A stretch of DNA of 64,000 nucleotides from Notospermus geniculatus (Eukaryota; Nemertea; Pilidiophora; Heteronemertea; Lineidae), in NCBI GenBank assembly GCA_002633025.1, contig NMRB01000008.1:919011-983010 (forward strand). Reading direction: 5' to 3'. Below, piece by piece: positions 11,232 to 25,100 of this stretch (within the stretch, counting starts at the first letter, position 1; the number at the start of each line of letters is the position of its first letter). The notes below the pieces were generated by a model, which was not told the origin of the DNA, made no database searches, and worked only from the letters and a program-made list of their open reading frames with translations. The position numbers were made by a program, and so were the translations under genes.

Positions 11232-14200
11232 AACATTCTAAGAGATTCAGCTGAGTGAAAAGGAAGGAAACATTGGTTCTAATTTGGTAGACCAAAATAC
11301 TGACGACTGTCTTTAATACTGAGTGTGACCAGCGTTAACTTTGTGATTTATGCGATATAGCATTACTTTTCGCCCATAAATATCATGAATTGTTGATTTG
11401 GGGGGTTAATCCCCATGACGATGTATAGGTAAACGTTTGAAATTTATTCCGTATGCGATGATAATGTCGTCAAAAAAGGCATAGGATACCTGGCTTTTCA
11501 TCTTAATGTGAGATCAGACAATTTGTGAAGTCAGTACATCAGCATTGAAAGGTAACGTTGACCCCCTGGTCATGATAATGTCTCATCGATAAGTCAGGGA
11601 TAGTGAATTCATTGAATAAAATACATAGGACTTTGTGATTTGCAAGTGTTTAGATCAGAACTTTGATCTAGAATGTCACAGTGTTGATGTAAACAGCCGG
11701 TAGTTATGGGCCTAACCGGAGTGAATTTACTGACTCGGCGATACAAACAAGTTGCTCGTTGATATGCATTTTATTGCCATGTCTTACTTTCTCTCCAGAT
11801 TTCTTAAGAAAATCTTGCCATTAAAGAGTCACAAGTATTAGGTAAATTCACTCAATTAAACAATTCGGAAAATTTGCAAAGGCAACAAGGGCCTTAGAAA
11901 GCGGTATGTAAAGAAGGCGGGGAGTTAATTTTTTTAATCGTGTATTTATCGGATATTACATACATCAGGATCAAATGTTTTGAAGAGGTTAAAAGAAGGC
12001 AGGCGGCGAATTAGCAAAGAGACTAATTTAGTTTTGGTGTTCTCAATTGCTTTTCGGAAACCATTCGTGTCTAAAACCGAGTAAGCTTCAAAAGAGAAGC
12101 ATTTAAAACCACTTTGTTGGTGGTATTAGTGTATGTTCGAAAAAGGTTTACTTTAAAAGTCACGACTCAAGATAAATAACACTTATCTTCGGTCAGAAAG
12201 CATTGACTTTTTAAACATTGTTCAGCATGGGTGGCGGAGTGTGTAAAAACACGATTGCAATTTGAAGTGGAATCCGAAGAAAGGAACTCATTTGAAGGAC
12301 TAAACTGGCAACGACGTGGGTCAACATGGTATAAAGTCACCGTGACGTATAACGTCTTTATCTTTGACATGATCTACACTTGCAAAAACACGATGCCTTT
12401 TTAAAGAATAAAAGCCTTCAATGGAAAAGGTTTTGAAGGTTGTTTGTTATTTGTTGAGCGACACCTGGACTGGAAGCAGTTTCAATCTTGAACAACGTTT
12501 CGTAATTCCGGTCAGAAGTGGTCAAAAGTAGGTTGACCTCCTAACTTTTCAGCTAAGGTTGGTCTAAATGATCAGAAATAAGAGCACGACCTCAGATGGC
12601 GCAATTTCCCAAAGCAAATATTCACCATGTCCTGTGACTACGGCTCAGGATGGCTCCCAGGAACGGTAATTGAAGGATCGTGTTCGAAGTTGCAAGATGT
12701 TTGAGCCACGGTAGACCTCAGGAAGTCATCCATATAGCGGCCATGTCCCAACCTGACTAGTGTGTTAATGGCACCGTGGTTTCCACACTTTGCCTTCCTT
12801 CAGAGGAGCGAAACCACTTGGCATGAGTAACCATCAAAGTTTGCTCAGTGGGATTGCGCTGGCGTACAACATAGGCCTAGTTCTTTCTCGGACCGGATGG
12901 ACAGGTCTGATATATATATATAAAGAAGATTGTTGAAAGAATAGCTTCTCGCTCACATCAATATTGATAGACCGTGCATCCCCGGTAAACATAACGAACC
13001 GGGCCTACCCGCCATGCTCTTTGTCAAGTCCATGAATTGCACAGCATGTTGCTGCACTCGTGTCAAGGGGGTGTGGGATATGGGTCGGCAAGTCACCAAA
13101 TAAATGAACTTCAAGTCATGCAGAGCCCGTCCTTGGCGTTGAAACTAGCGTCCCTGGCGTTAAAACTAGGCGATCTACCGGACTCATGTCTGTGACAAAA
13201 AAGCGGACACGGGAGTAAGCCTCTCCAAAACGTCAAGTCAGCCAGAAAGCTTTCTCTGAGAAGACGTAAAAGAACTTTTGGGGCATTTAATTTGTGGAAG
13301 GATCCGCAAGAAAAATTGCTTCTCCATCCATTAGATCATTAAAAACAAACAGCTTGTGGAAAAACCAGCTCTCCCTGGATTCACGCGGGACACATTTTGA
13401 TAAAAAGAGCTTAATTCAAGTCTTTCTAAAAGTTGATCTCCGACTGTGTCTTGTTAACCAGGAGTCAGCCATTGAAATGTTTGACCTCTTGTCGAGAGAT
13501 CTTCACGAACATAAGAGGGCGATTCAAACAGAAACACTAAAGATGGAGAGAACTGTTTTTGGAGCCTTTATTAATATACACTTCGTGAATAAAATGAATA
13601 AAATGGCATTATCTATTTTTAGGTCACTGTTAGATGGTGACTTTATTAAATGCCAATTTGGCGCTTCTGACCACTGAGAAGTAACACCCAGGAGGCAACG
13701 GAGTCTGAGCCGAGGACAGGGCCATCATGGAATTGAAAGAGAACAAGCCAAGCAAGACTAACAAGCTATCAAACCAATTGAGATTGCTCAACCAAGTGTG
13801 GCGTCGAAGTCACAAAACATGTTCCCGGTGAGTGCCTGATGACAATCTCCCCCACCTTCTCAATCTATCCTCGGTAAAGCCAGAGCGAGCTTCCGTATAA
13901 CTCATTGTCCGCGCCATGCCCCCATTCTACGAAAGCCAAGCAGCAATGATGCCTCAATAACTCTTCCCTGGTAGTTGGTGTATAACTTTCATGTCAATCT
14001 TCCACTATTCTTCCCCCTTGTTATCCATTCATTGGCACTAATGTTCTTCCAGTTGGTGCTTTCTTAGCCTCTCTTAGGCGCAGTCACATGTATGGCTGAC
14101 AATGAATAGGATAACACCATCGAGCAAATAACATTTGCAAGCCTTTATATACATGTCATATTTGAAATTCATTTCAGAATGACAAAATACATGACATACA

Positions 14201-17200
14201 TACCAATACTCAAAAGCTTGAATATCATTTGACGGATTTAGACTCTTTGACCCCTATCAACTTTTCAAAAGTCAGTTCCGTGTGTATACACATGAAATGG
14301 ACCTCCCTTGATTGCTGAAGAATGCACGACATCCCATGGTGCTATATCTCCGAAGGACTCCCACAGAATTGACCAGGAGTAACTAACGCCGTCACGTAGG
14401 ACGATCTTTTTCACTATTGATATGACCTTATACCTACTACTGATATCCTGACACTTTGTGCCTGAACTGTAGATACTGATTATGATAGGTTTGTACTCCT
14501 GAAGTTTTGCTATTGAGAGAGGAAACCAAAGAAATGTCAACGACACAATCGAGGAGCATGTCCTGAAATAAAGAGAAGCGATAATACGCCAATGATAAAG
14601 ACTACGCCTAAAGTTCAAGCAGTGCAGTGACATTTCTGACCATTGAGAAACTGACTCACGAAAAACCTATACTCAACTTTTGCTAGCTTCGATCATCAAG
14701 GCCAATCGACACGAATTCTGGCTGGAAGCAACCACCGTGAAAGTCGCTGGAAAAGGTAAGGCAAATGCTATAAAGGAGCAATACACCTCACAGCAACGGC
14801 AAGTAGGTGTGGCAAAATTATACCAAATCCATAATGATATGGTATTTCCTTCCTTTTAGTCCTTATACAGGCATCATGGCATCTCAATTACACGTCTAAT
14901 AAACCCTGTACCAGGGACAAAAAGTGAAAGGTAGCGTGGAAATCGCCGAAAGAAGCCCTCTTTACAAAAGTTGGATATCCTGCCTAATTAAGACGTAGCT
15001 TGTTATCTTGGTTGACATTCTCACAGATTATATGCTTGGATTTAATGAACAGCGTGATGGAATTTCATCCATTATGACTCTTGTCCTGTATGGAATACCG
15101 CCTTTAATATGTGCCATTGACTTGGCCATATAATAACATGGGTACCTCATAATGGAGTCAATGCCTCCAGGCTGGCTTCCAAAGGTCCCATCACCGACTA
15201 TAGGATCTCATTTGACTCGGCATGAATAGGCCTATGACTCGAAAATCTTCGTCCTTTCATACTTTTCAGGTTTTAGTCGGTTGCATGAGAAGGTAAATGA
15301 ATGGCCAAGCGAGATTTCATACCACAGTGACAAGTTCTCATCGACAAGTGCAGCCCAACATCACAGACAGCTGAAGATAAAAGGGTGTGTAGCCCTACAA
15401 CCAAAAATTCATAAGTGTCGCTGATGAATTTTTGGTACAACGTAGGCCCTACATCTTCCTTATTGTCAAAACCATAGAGGCAGTAAGAATTGGTGAAGAC
15501 GGAAGCCAGTCCATTCATGACGAACTCAGAGAAGCAAATCATAAAGGCAGAACCTTCATCAAAATCAGTTTTAAAAATTGAAAATTGGGTAGCTCAAGAG
15601 ATAATGACCAACATTTCTTCTCTTTATTGAAAAACAGATTAAACATCCGGTGATGATTCACTTACCAAAACCCACTATTCAATATCAATGATTGATAACT
15701 GTCAATAATGATAAAAATAATGCAATTTACATTTGGAGAAATCATGTAATTATGAATATGTAATTGGAAATCAACTGCGGTCTATTTTCGATCTTCCCTC
15801 GGTAACCGATTTCACTGCAGGAGGGTGAGAAGGCAACACCTACTTTCATCAAAGTTTAGAATTGGTTAATTGAAAAATTTATGTGAAATTATCGCCATGA
15901 AATTAGTTTTCGACTGGACTACGAATGTCACTCAGACATCGTCAATATTTGCAATATACAGGATAACAAACGAAGTTTTTTTATGTTTCAATCCGCCCCA
16001 TAAATTACCTCATACCAGTGCCAAGAAAGACTCGACGGGAAGTGTGTCGACTCGGCGACGACACCTTTCGACTCAGGCAGACTTCCACGGAAATCCAGGT
16101 CTGAGGGGGAGGGTGCCTTGATGAAGGCGTGTGAGAGTCATAGTTCTTGGAAACATTTGAAAGATGACCAGACACGACAAACGAATGAGTCCATGTATAT
16201 CAAAAGTTGTGAGTTGATTGACATTCGCTTTACTTTCGCATGTTCAGGCAGTCGGAGTATCGCGGCATCGACAGTCCCAGTCGGTCAGCAGACCCCTCTA
16301 AAGGCTCCTATCCGAATGGTATTTTGCAAGATCAGCCTTCAGCTGCATATCCTTCTAAGATACGTGCCCTCTTTCAGCCTTTCTGAACCCTTCTCCCGCA
16401 ACGATCAAAACAATCGTCGTTGTAATGATTCCCTGACTCTGCCAATTCGGGAAGAACGTCCATCTCACCGTCTCAGTACATGTATATCAACAGACCTCTG
16501 CTGTTGCCTCCTTACGATTCCTAGACGACCCTAACTGCGTCTCATCTAAACCCTCCCTTGGCAGCCGGGCCGCAACCCTCGTGCGGATTTAATAAGGACA
16601 TCACAATGTCAGCCAGACAGCAACCATCCGTCCCTGTCTATCCAGCGATTAGCACGTCCTGTGAGAAAAATCGACGAGCCCTTTCTTGATACATGCCATA
16701 TTGAAAAGGTGATGCTATTGTTGAGAATAGAATTGCTGAGACCACGTCTACCTAATTAATACTTTAAGCCCTCTCTGACTTCTTGGTGAGTTCGTTGAAG
16801 GCGAGCCCTCCCTCCGCGGAGAGAGTCACGACACTGTTTCATGCGAACAGTCGCATCCATTCGCTGAATGGAAGTTCGGACGGAATATTGGCATTGTCGA
16901 CGAATAGACTAGGACCGGATGGTGAAAGAAATGGTGGTAGCAGGGAGAACCGGGGACTTCACTTGACAGGACCCTTCGATGGATCTACAGAGGGTCAAAT
17001 GTGATACTCCGGAGGGAGGTAAAATGGTAAAAATAATGGTAGCGGCAGTGGTTGAATTATCGTGCCATCTCGATTTTGTCCCGATAACAATTCTCACTCC
17101 GGATGCTGGCAATAGACTCTTGATAAGGGTGAAATCGTCGGCATTTAGCCATGTCAACTCCTGGCTCGGGGGCATTTCGGAACAATCGCCATCAAGTCAC

Positions 17201-17655
17201 AATCGGTCGTGGGGAATGATGGACACAATCTCCTGCTTGCTATAGAAATATGGGTCATGTAAACTAAAGTGCCCGCCTCTTACCACAAAAGCTTTCTTCA
17301 CACTTATTGTCGGCAGGATTCTAGCAACTAAATATAGTGGAAATCAGCCTCAGCTGAGGAGGCAACTTTTAAAGGATAGAAAGATAGAGAAAAAGTGAAG
17401 TATATGTTGCATCTACTTAGAAAAAAAGCTTCTCGGTCGCCATATTTCAAGAAGGTGATACTTAAATATATGCAAAAGTACTTAAATCGAGTAGACCAGA
17501 CACTAAAAAAACACTGAATGATAGTTTAGTCAGCAACTGGGACAGGAGTTTGGACATCTCAAGGCCGTTTTACCTTTAAGCAACGTCTTGTACCGCTGTG
17601 CTAATTTGTAATTGCAAATTAAAGGCGATTTTCAAGTGCGTGAAGGTGAACTGTG
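11232..17655. other. gene-poor stretch with weak ORFs only
   Basis: No gene is recognised. The longest ORFs are 13294-13677 (plus, 127 codons) and 14265-14633 (minus, 122 codons); neither has a domain I recognise or convincing splice sites. A 20-bp direct duplication, GTCCTTGGCGTTGAAACTAG and its near copy, lies at about 13130-13170, and a short TA run at about 12911-12922. Confidence 0.45.
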
Positions 17656-17880
17656 TAATGCTCTGCCGGGTGGATAATTTTTTTGTACCTCTTCACATGA
17701 AATTTGTCATTGATCCTCTGGGGTGAAAAATCCTTTGGTTATTTAACGAGAAAAATGATCTTGAAGTGTGTTAAAATGAAATTTAAAAGAAGCTGCGAAG
17801 TGGATAATTTTTTTGTAATTCTTCATGAGAAATTTGCCAAGGAAGAGACCAGGTGAAAATTGCCTATGTTATTTTACGTG
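17656..17880. repeat. degenerate tandem duplication, period about 130 bp
   Basis: The motif GTGGATAATTTTTTTGTA occurs at about 17670 and again at about 17800. Similar flanks (CTCTGCCGG versus AGCTGCGAA before it; ATTTAACG versus ATTTTACG at the far end) show an old, roughly two-unit duplication of low identity. It is non-coding. Confidence 0.6.
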
Positions 17881-19169
17881 TCACAGACTTAAGTACACTG
17901 GGTCGTCTAGCTGATTAGAGGGAATTTTTCTGTCTGTTAAGACGAGGTGAGTCTTATTAGCTTTGTTATCAAAGTTTATGAAAAACGTGACAACAAAAAG
18001 CAGGATGATATAAAGGTTCTGAGATCTACCGACTTGGCTTTTTCGGGCGGCTGCAGTTCCGCTCGAAGGTTGCCCACGGTGACAGGGAAACAAGCTCGAC
18101 TGACCTGGAATTAACATACGATCTTTAAGAAAATAACACTTTTGTTCGCCTGCCCGATTCTTTACAGTGTAACTCGCGATGAAAAAACCGAGCAAGTCAC
18201 TTAGTGCAATGTTGGCTTTCTATTCGACTGTAAATGAACAACCTTTCAAAAGCAGGTGTTTGCGCCTGATTTCATTGGCAAAAAGGTTAATGCAGGACAA
18301 TTCCTGTCATATTTGTGAAGAGAAATCTCGAAGTCATTCGGTGCAAAACTTGCAATGGTGGATCTCTCTATACAGACTACGTAATCAGAGACAGATGTAA
18401 GCTACTCTCTTTTAAAATCACATGGTAGTCCGAAAGAAACAGAGTTTCTTACCAATGCAAAGTTGTACACGTGAGAAATTCCGATGATACGAATCATTAC
18501 CATCATTTCTCTTTAGTATCAATTTGATTGCCGCCCGGCGGCTGGCCAGGACGATCTTGCCTCAGTCCTCGCCCCGTAACTGACTAGAGGGTCTGGTTAA
18601 TAGGTTACCCTGATGGACATAGCTTGCGGCCCTCCAGCTGATGCCCCATCAAAACTAATCAGAAGTTCTACTACTACAACTGTGAAATGCTAGTCAAAAT
18701 ATTGTCCACATCGACTTATCAGACGAGGAATTTTGGCTCGGAGAAACGCCCCGGGCTTGTCTTTTGACACCCGGATTAAAAGATGCCAAATTAAGGGCAT
18801 GTCCATTCATCCCTAAGTCTGACCTCTCAGGAAGTTAACCAGCAAGTCGTGTTACCACTCTAACAACTGGCCGAAACTGATTGTCGATATTATATTAAAC
18901 GGTGGAAAAGGTAACTGGGTTTGCCTTTTCTTAAATTTGTCATTCAGGATAATATCTGCACCGAGTAAACCTCATTTTTAACTGTGAATCTCATGCTTGA
19001 TACCTTTGGCAATTTGCAAGCAACGCTGCCCAGGCCCTTCAAGTGTCATATTTGTTTCCACTTAGTTAGATCTGAATCGCCAAGGACAGCAATGCAGTGG
19101 AACAGGGAGATGGCGGGGTGTGATCTCGCACAAACAAAACCAGTACAGGCGCTTGCCGACTTTTTGAAA

Positions 19170-19330
19170 TGAATAATAATAATAATAATTACCATATATT
19201 ATAGTGCTGTATACAATAAAATTGCTCTACAGCACTTTACAAATAAAACATTATATGACCTAAGACAGTCCAATAGGGAGCAATAAAAAATGAATTTGAA
19301 ATTATTAAAATACAATTATGACACTGAATC
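19170..19330. repeat. SINE-tail-like fragment
   Basis: An (AAT)n run is followed by a TATAGTGCTGTATAC block and, about 20 bases later, a CTACAGCACTTTACAAATAA block. This resembles the 3' domain next to the (AAT)n run of the SINE at 30,285-30,523 (TATATAGCGCTTCATAGCG and TCTAAGCGCTTCACA). I see no tRNA-like head, so it is probably a truncated copy of a related element. Confidence 0.45.
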
Positions 19331-20238
19331 GCAGAAAGTCATGCTTAAACTCTTCAAGGACTGGTTCGCCAGTCAACTGGCATGGTCATGTCCATGGAAG
19401 CCTCCCTAGCTATTACATGTCTTTTGGTTTTGGGGTGTTGTTCTGACGTCACATTACACAAAGTTTCATCTCTGGCTTGATTTTGAAACACCACTCAGAA
19501 ATACCAGAGGACGGAGCAACCATTCCAGATAATCGTCATCCCACGAAACGACCAATTAACAAATTCTTCAAGGTGCACTCAATTTGAACGTTACGCCCTT
19601 GTGGTTGGAAGTTGTGACGAGTGATCTGAACACCAGAAGCCATAGGACTTTGGCTCATACGAAGGTTTCGTTCAAACCATCAACAGAGGGTTGCACTTTC
19701 AAAATGGCTGCCGCTGATCACGCCCGGATGTGTACAGAAGTTGTTAGCGTTGCCACCAAGAACGAGGGGGCAGGGTAGTATATCTAGTAATTATAAATCC
19801 TGCGGCCAGGACCGAAATGAAGGGTTCCAAACAATGGTAAGGATAAAGAAACAGATTGCAAGCAGGGACAGTATCTCCCCTTATTGTCAGCTTCCCACAG
19901 AGAAGGGTTCTAACCCGGGGTATTGTTTGGTTGTCCACCATTCTCAGGGAAGTCAGGGATCAACGCCGTACAGACAAGAAAGAGGAAGATGGGTAAACAG
20001 TGGGAATCTTCTATCTGAGGATGGGAAATCGTGTTCTCTTTTCTACAGGAGAACTCTTCCTTTGTTGATTTTAGCTGAGCCAAGAGAATCCATCACTGGT
20101 CAACTGAATTGAGAATTCTCCGTTCTCGGAAAAAGCTCTACGTGCTGAAGCGAACTGCTTTGCGCACATCAGATCTTGTGGTTGGGAATCGGCCAACTTT
20201 GGATTTCGAACCAACTTGGGTTAAAAAAGTACTGTTTG

Positions 20239-20499
20239 GGTCACTGTGTTAGCCCAAAGAGAAGGCGAGCACAAAAATCGACACACAACATGACAAAGTA
20301 TATAAAGTCAATTTCCAGAATATTTGCGAATTTTCGACCCCAACCGGGGTCTTCTTCAGGCTGGAACTTTACAATCTGAAACTCTAGAAAAGACAGTCTT
20401 TTCTAGAGTTTCAGATTGTAAAGTTCCAGCCTGAAGAAGACCCCGGTTGGGGTCGAAAATTCGCAAATATTCTGGAAATTGACTTGGTCACTGTGTTAG
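20239..20499. repeat. nearly perfect 181-bp palindrome with flanking direct repeat
   Basis: Arms 20305-20394 and 20396-20485 are exact reverse complements of about 90 bp around a single central base. The direct repeat GGTCACTGTGTTAG occurs 66 bp before the left arm (20239-20252) and immediately after the right arm (20486-20499). Each arm contains CTGAAGAAGACCCCGG and GGGGTCGAAA, a CTGANGA-stem-GAAA arrangement that recalls the hammerhead ribozyme core known from Penelope-like elements. A usable stem I was not clear, so that identity is only suggested. Confidence 0.85.
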
Positions 20500-20585
20500 G
20501 ATGTATCCAAAATTGCGTTCATGGTTTTAGGTGTGGAAGGATGTAGCCTATACATACAATGCCACAATGACGCAAACATCATAGG

Positions 20586-20991
20586 ATTTAGAATTTAGGA
20601 TTAGAAGAATTTTAGGCTTTTCGATTGGTAGGCATAAGACAAGTTGTTCCAATTCGCTTTCATGGCTTGGCAACGTACCATTATACGCTTCATATTCTAA
20701 TGATGATTTCCCTCCGAACACCTGCAGTGGATGAATATCTTGTCATGAAATTAAAGGTCAATTAGTGAAAAAATCACGACATGCTCATTTATTAGCCGAC
20801 ATCAGAAATTGTCTTTCCGAATCAAAATTTTGAATCCCATGCGATATGTGACCACAAATGATAGTCATGCAGGTAAATCAAATCAGCAGTTTGCAGGAAT
20901 CCGCTGGGATTCCGGGCACATTTCGTGACAACCCTCGTTTCGAGACTGTAGCTCCGGGTAGCAACAGGCTGTAGCAAGAACTCGGGCTACC
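20586..20991. repeat. left gap-flank copy
   Basis: This 406 bp directly abuts the run of N and is repeated, with a handful of substitutions and small indels, immediately on the other side of the gap at 21,714-22,129. It has no coding content that I can support; the open frame here is an artefact of the N run. Confidence 0.9.
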
Positions 20992-21713
20992 NNNNNNNNN
21001 NNNNNNNNNNNNNNNNNNNNNNNNNNNNNNNNNNNNNNNNNNNNNNNNNNNNNNNNNNNNNNNNNNNNNNNNNNNNNNNNNNNNNNNNNNNNNNNNNNNN
21101 NNNNNNNNNNNNNNNNNNNNNNNNNNNNNNNNNNNNNNNNNNNNNNNNNNNNNNNNNNNNNNNNNNNNNNNNNNNNNNNNNNNNNNNNNNNNNNNNNNNN
21201 NNNNNNNNNNNNNNNNNNNNNNNNNNNNNNNNNNNNNNNNNNNNNNNNNNNNNNNNNNNNNNNNNNNNNNNNNNNNNNNNNNNNNNNNNNNNNNNNNNNN
21301 NNNNNNNNNNNNNNNNNNNNNNNNNNNNNNNNNNNNNNNNNNNNNNNNNNNNNNNNNNNNNNNNNNNNNNNNNNNNNNNNNNNNNNNNNNNNNNNNNNNN
21401 NNNNNNNNNNNNNNNNNNNNNNNNNNNNNNNNNNNNNNNNNNNNNNNNNNNNNNNNNNNNNNNNNNNNNNNNNNNNNNNNNNNNNNNNNNNNNNNNNNNN
21501 NNNNNNNNNNNNNNNNNNNNNNNNNNNNNNNNNNNNNNNNNNNNNNNNNNNNNNNNNNNNNNNNNNNNNNNNNNNNNNNNNNNNNNNNNNNNNNNNNNNN
21601 NNNNNNNNNNNNNNNNNNNNNNNNNNNNNNNNNNNNNNNNNNNNNNNNNNNNNNNNNNNNNNNNNNNNNNNNNNNNNNNNNNNNNNNNNNNNNNNNNNNN
21701 NNNNNNNNNNNNN
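20992..21713. other. assembly gap (722 N)
   Basis: Unknown bases only. Because the same 400 bp stands on both sides, the gap may be spurious, with two overlapping contig ends or two haplotypes left unmerged. Confidence 0.99.
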
Positions 21714-22129
21714 ATTTAGAATTTAGGATTAGAAGAATTTTAGGCTTTTCGATTGGTAGGCATAAGACAAGTTGTTCCAACTGCAATTCGCTTTCATGGC
21801 TTGGCAACGTACCATTATACGCTTCATATTTTAATAAATGTTGATTTCCCTCCGCACACCTGCAGTGGATGAATATCTTGTCATGAAATTAAAGGTCAAT
21901 TAGTGAAAAAATCACGACATGCTCATTTATTAGCCGACATCAGAAATTGTCTTTCCGAATGAAAATTTTGAATCCCATGCGATATGTGACCACAAATGAT
22001 AGTCATGCAGGTAAATCAAATCAGCAGTTTGCAGGAATCCGCTGGGATTCCGGGCACATTTCGTGACAACCCTCGTTTCGAGACTGTAGCTCCGGGTAGC
22101 AACAGGCTGTAGCAAGGACTCGGGCTACC
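21714..22129. repeat. right gap-flank copy
   Basis: Copy of 20,586-20,991 starting at the first base after the gap. Differences include a four-base CTGC insertion, TAATAAATGTTG in place of TAATGATG, and a few substitutions, which is the level expected between alleles. Confidence 0.9.
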
Positions 22130-25100
22130 CTCATACACTCCTCTGCCAAACCAGTGATTAAGGGGTTGAAGCCCTGCATTAGTGCTGAAGGGCGGTTTTA
22201 AACAGCTTATGACTGCCAGGGACCAGAGTTCTGATTCTTATCACCGCGGAATGCGTATAATTTGAGGGGCAGACCATTCAAACGGCTACTGTTGCAGTCT
22301 CCCTAACTCTTCGGACCTTTTCGAGAAATGATTAAGGTTTTCAAGACATTAAGAATTTAAATTACTACTTTTAAAGGTGTTGGTCGCGGAATTCCAGATG
22401 GTGTCTCAAAATGATTGGTTGGTGTAATAACTCGTGTTTATAATTGGTAATAATCATCGCATTACATGCACATTTTGCTTGCAAGGGTCTCAGGGTCCCA
22501 CGATTCGCATTTGAATGGGTAGCCCTAGTTCAGGGATATTTCGAAGGACTTATTCAGCTCAACCCACGTACAGAACGCTGAATAGGCCAACTCATTGGCC
22601 TCCAAGTTTGTCAATACTAACTGCTTTTGCCCTTTCAACCAAATTCACCTTATCCAATATGGCTGCCAGAATCGCCATATTGAATATCTACTCATTGATT
22701 CCAAGCCAAACAGCTCATCAGGACCATATTATTTTTCGACATTTTGTGACCAGAAAGAACTCTAAGACAACTTTGCCTTACTTTGATTATCTTTAAACTT
22801 TTATAATTGTGCCATTTACGTTACAGTGATTTCTTGTGTAAATATAAGGCTGGAAATCGAACTTAGTGATAGATTCAACGCCGTGAATGCTGAAAACAAG
22901 GACTGAGACTGGTGCAGCCTCCTGGATGATTACACATTATCCCAGCCGGCGTCTCCCCATCGTCTGCCATTGTTCAGGAGAGAATTACGACCCATCAATC
23001 CCTTGGCACAAACAATTGGATAACAAGCTTGATACGGTCATGATAGCATCATCATCATTGTATTAGACAGGTGAAACGATATTGCAATTTACAAAGGGCA
23101 ACATTAAAATGACCACCAGGCAATCCATTGTCATACAATAGCGGTTTCACTTGATAAGACACGTTGAACACTGCATGTGATGCATTACGAACCTCGGCTT
23201 TGTTAAGATGGTGCAAAAATCAGCGTCTATCACTTCTGGAGACGCATAAAATCGTTACCATTGCATGATTCGCTTCCTTTACAACCCCGAGTGCGTGATT
23301 TTACCATTTCATGATTATAATAAAAACTTCAGGATGAACTGATTTATTTTTTCTTCCTACAACTATAATTATTTGAAATTTTCCTTGAAACATCCTTTGA
23401 AAAGAAAACTGATGTTTCGACCGCGATGCAGCTGATTTTGGGCAATTCAACCAATTAAATGTCTTGCCCCACAAGGCTTTGCATCACTGCTACCTGTTTC
23501 CCCTTCCTCAGGGCCTAGTGCAAGGTCAACGAGTGCCAGGGACCAATCTTGCACACAAAGTGGCTACTTAGTGCTTATTATCTGCAGCTGCCGTATAAAA
23601 ATTTGTTCACTTTTTTCAAGTTACAAGTATCACAGCTGTAACTACTACGTGCAGACCCTCGACTTCGGGCTTCGTGTTTCCACTTCGTAAATATGAATAT
23701 CAAAATCAATGGGGACTTCAAAATCAAACTAATTAGACTTTCTCTGCTCCTGTATAGTATCTGCCTCTTATCTTGCCAAGTGCGATGAGTGAAGTGATTA
23801 TATGCGGTACTGTCACAATATCAGGACAAAGGCGCCAATCGTTTGTTTGCTTAACTTTCAAAAAAGCAATGTTATGAAATCGCGGGCCATTTCAGTCGGG
23901 TCATTGACGGAGAATCAATTTGAGATCGCCCGCCATCAGTGCGGTCTGACATCCGTTTTGAAACACTTCAAAATGAAATTCAATACCAGAAGTATTAATT
24001 CCGGTCATTTTTCAATTCTCGTCGTGTTTTATTTCAATAATAAAATTAACATATGAATCGGGCGATATGTTTACATAAAAGTGAACTGTTTTAATTAAAT
24101 TCAATATTGTCCCACTTGCTTACGATGTCAGTTGGCGCGGCCGCCGTCGGGGAAATGCACCCAAATCCATCCTGAACCTTTATAACCAATAATACAGTAA
24201 ACGGGTATTTTCACGGGCCACGAAAATCATTGCTTATTTATATTTTGTTTGTTTATGTCCAGTGTTTTATTGTCTTATGAGTAATTTGTTGGTGGCGTGC
24301 CCCTCTAAAATTCTTTTGACACCAAAAGTATTCAATTTGGTGGGTTGGCATGTCCCAAAAAGTGCAAATAACATGATGCAAGCATCCATGTTTACAAACA
24401 TTGAATGTAAACAGCGAAGTCGTGATACATTTTCTTTAATCGGCAAAAAACGGTCGAGCACATGTATAAGGGCCTTGAATTGTCCAAGAAGGAATTTGTC
24501 CCCTTCTACCAGTAGGGACTAGGCTACATGTACATGCACGTATTTTTCGTGACACTATAAAACAACTTTATAGATGTTATTTAGTAATTTTGTACTGAAT
24601 AAAATTAGGCCTAGGCCTATCCGTTCTTCCCATCACAAGCCAACTTCTTAAACTTTACCAGCAGAGTAAGCTAGTCGAAAGATTTAGAAAACTAATTTTC
24701 CGCTGTCCTTTCCCAGCCATTGATGTGAGAAAGCCAAACAAGCTCTCAACGTCACACTGATGGATATCTGCGTGCAAAATGGGTCGAGTTCCCATCGCGA
24801 ATGTTCAAGAGGTTCGCCGTGGTGTTTTTTCCACGCATCTAATAGCTGTTCGTAACTTGACTGAGTCGCGATGCACGTGCAGACGCATGCGATGCGAGGA
24901 AACTGCAGTCATTTTAGCGGCACTCAAAGATGCACGTCGATTGGCCATTTTAAGGCAAAATGAAGCTGCTATTTTTTTATCATTTTTACCATAGGAAATT
25001 GCCTTTATAAGGTAGTTGACTTGATCAGTTTAAAGCGGGTATTATCGATAAAAAAATCCCGATTGTATGATACATCTGTTTATAAGTGTCTGTATTGTTA

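Noticed and set aside
20878-21807. 309-codon minus-strand open frame
   Set aside because: It is open only because it runs through the N gap; the flanks are the non-coding duplicated gap borders.
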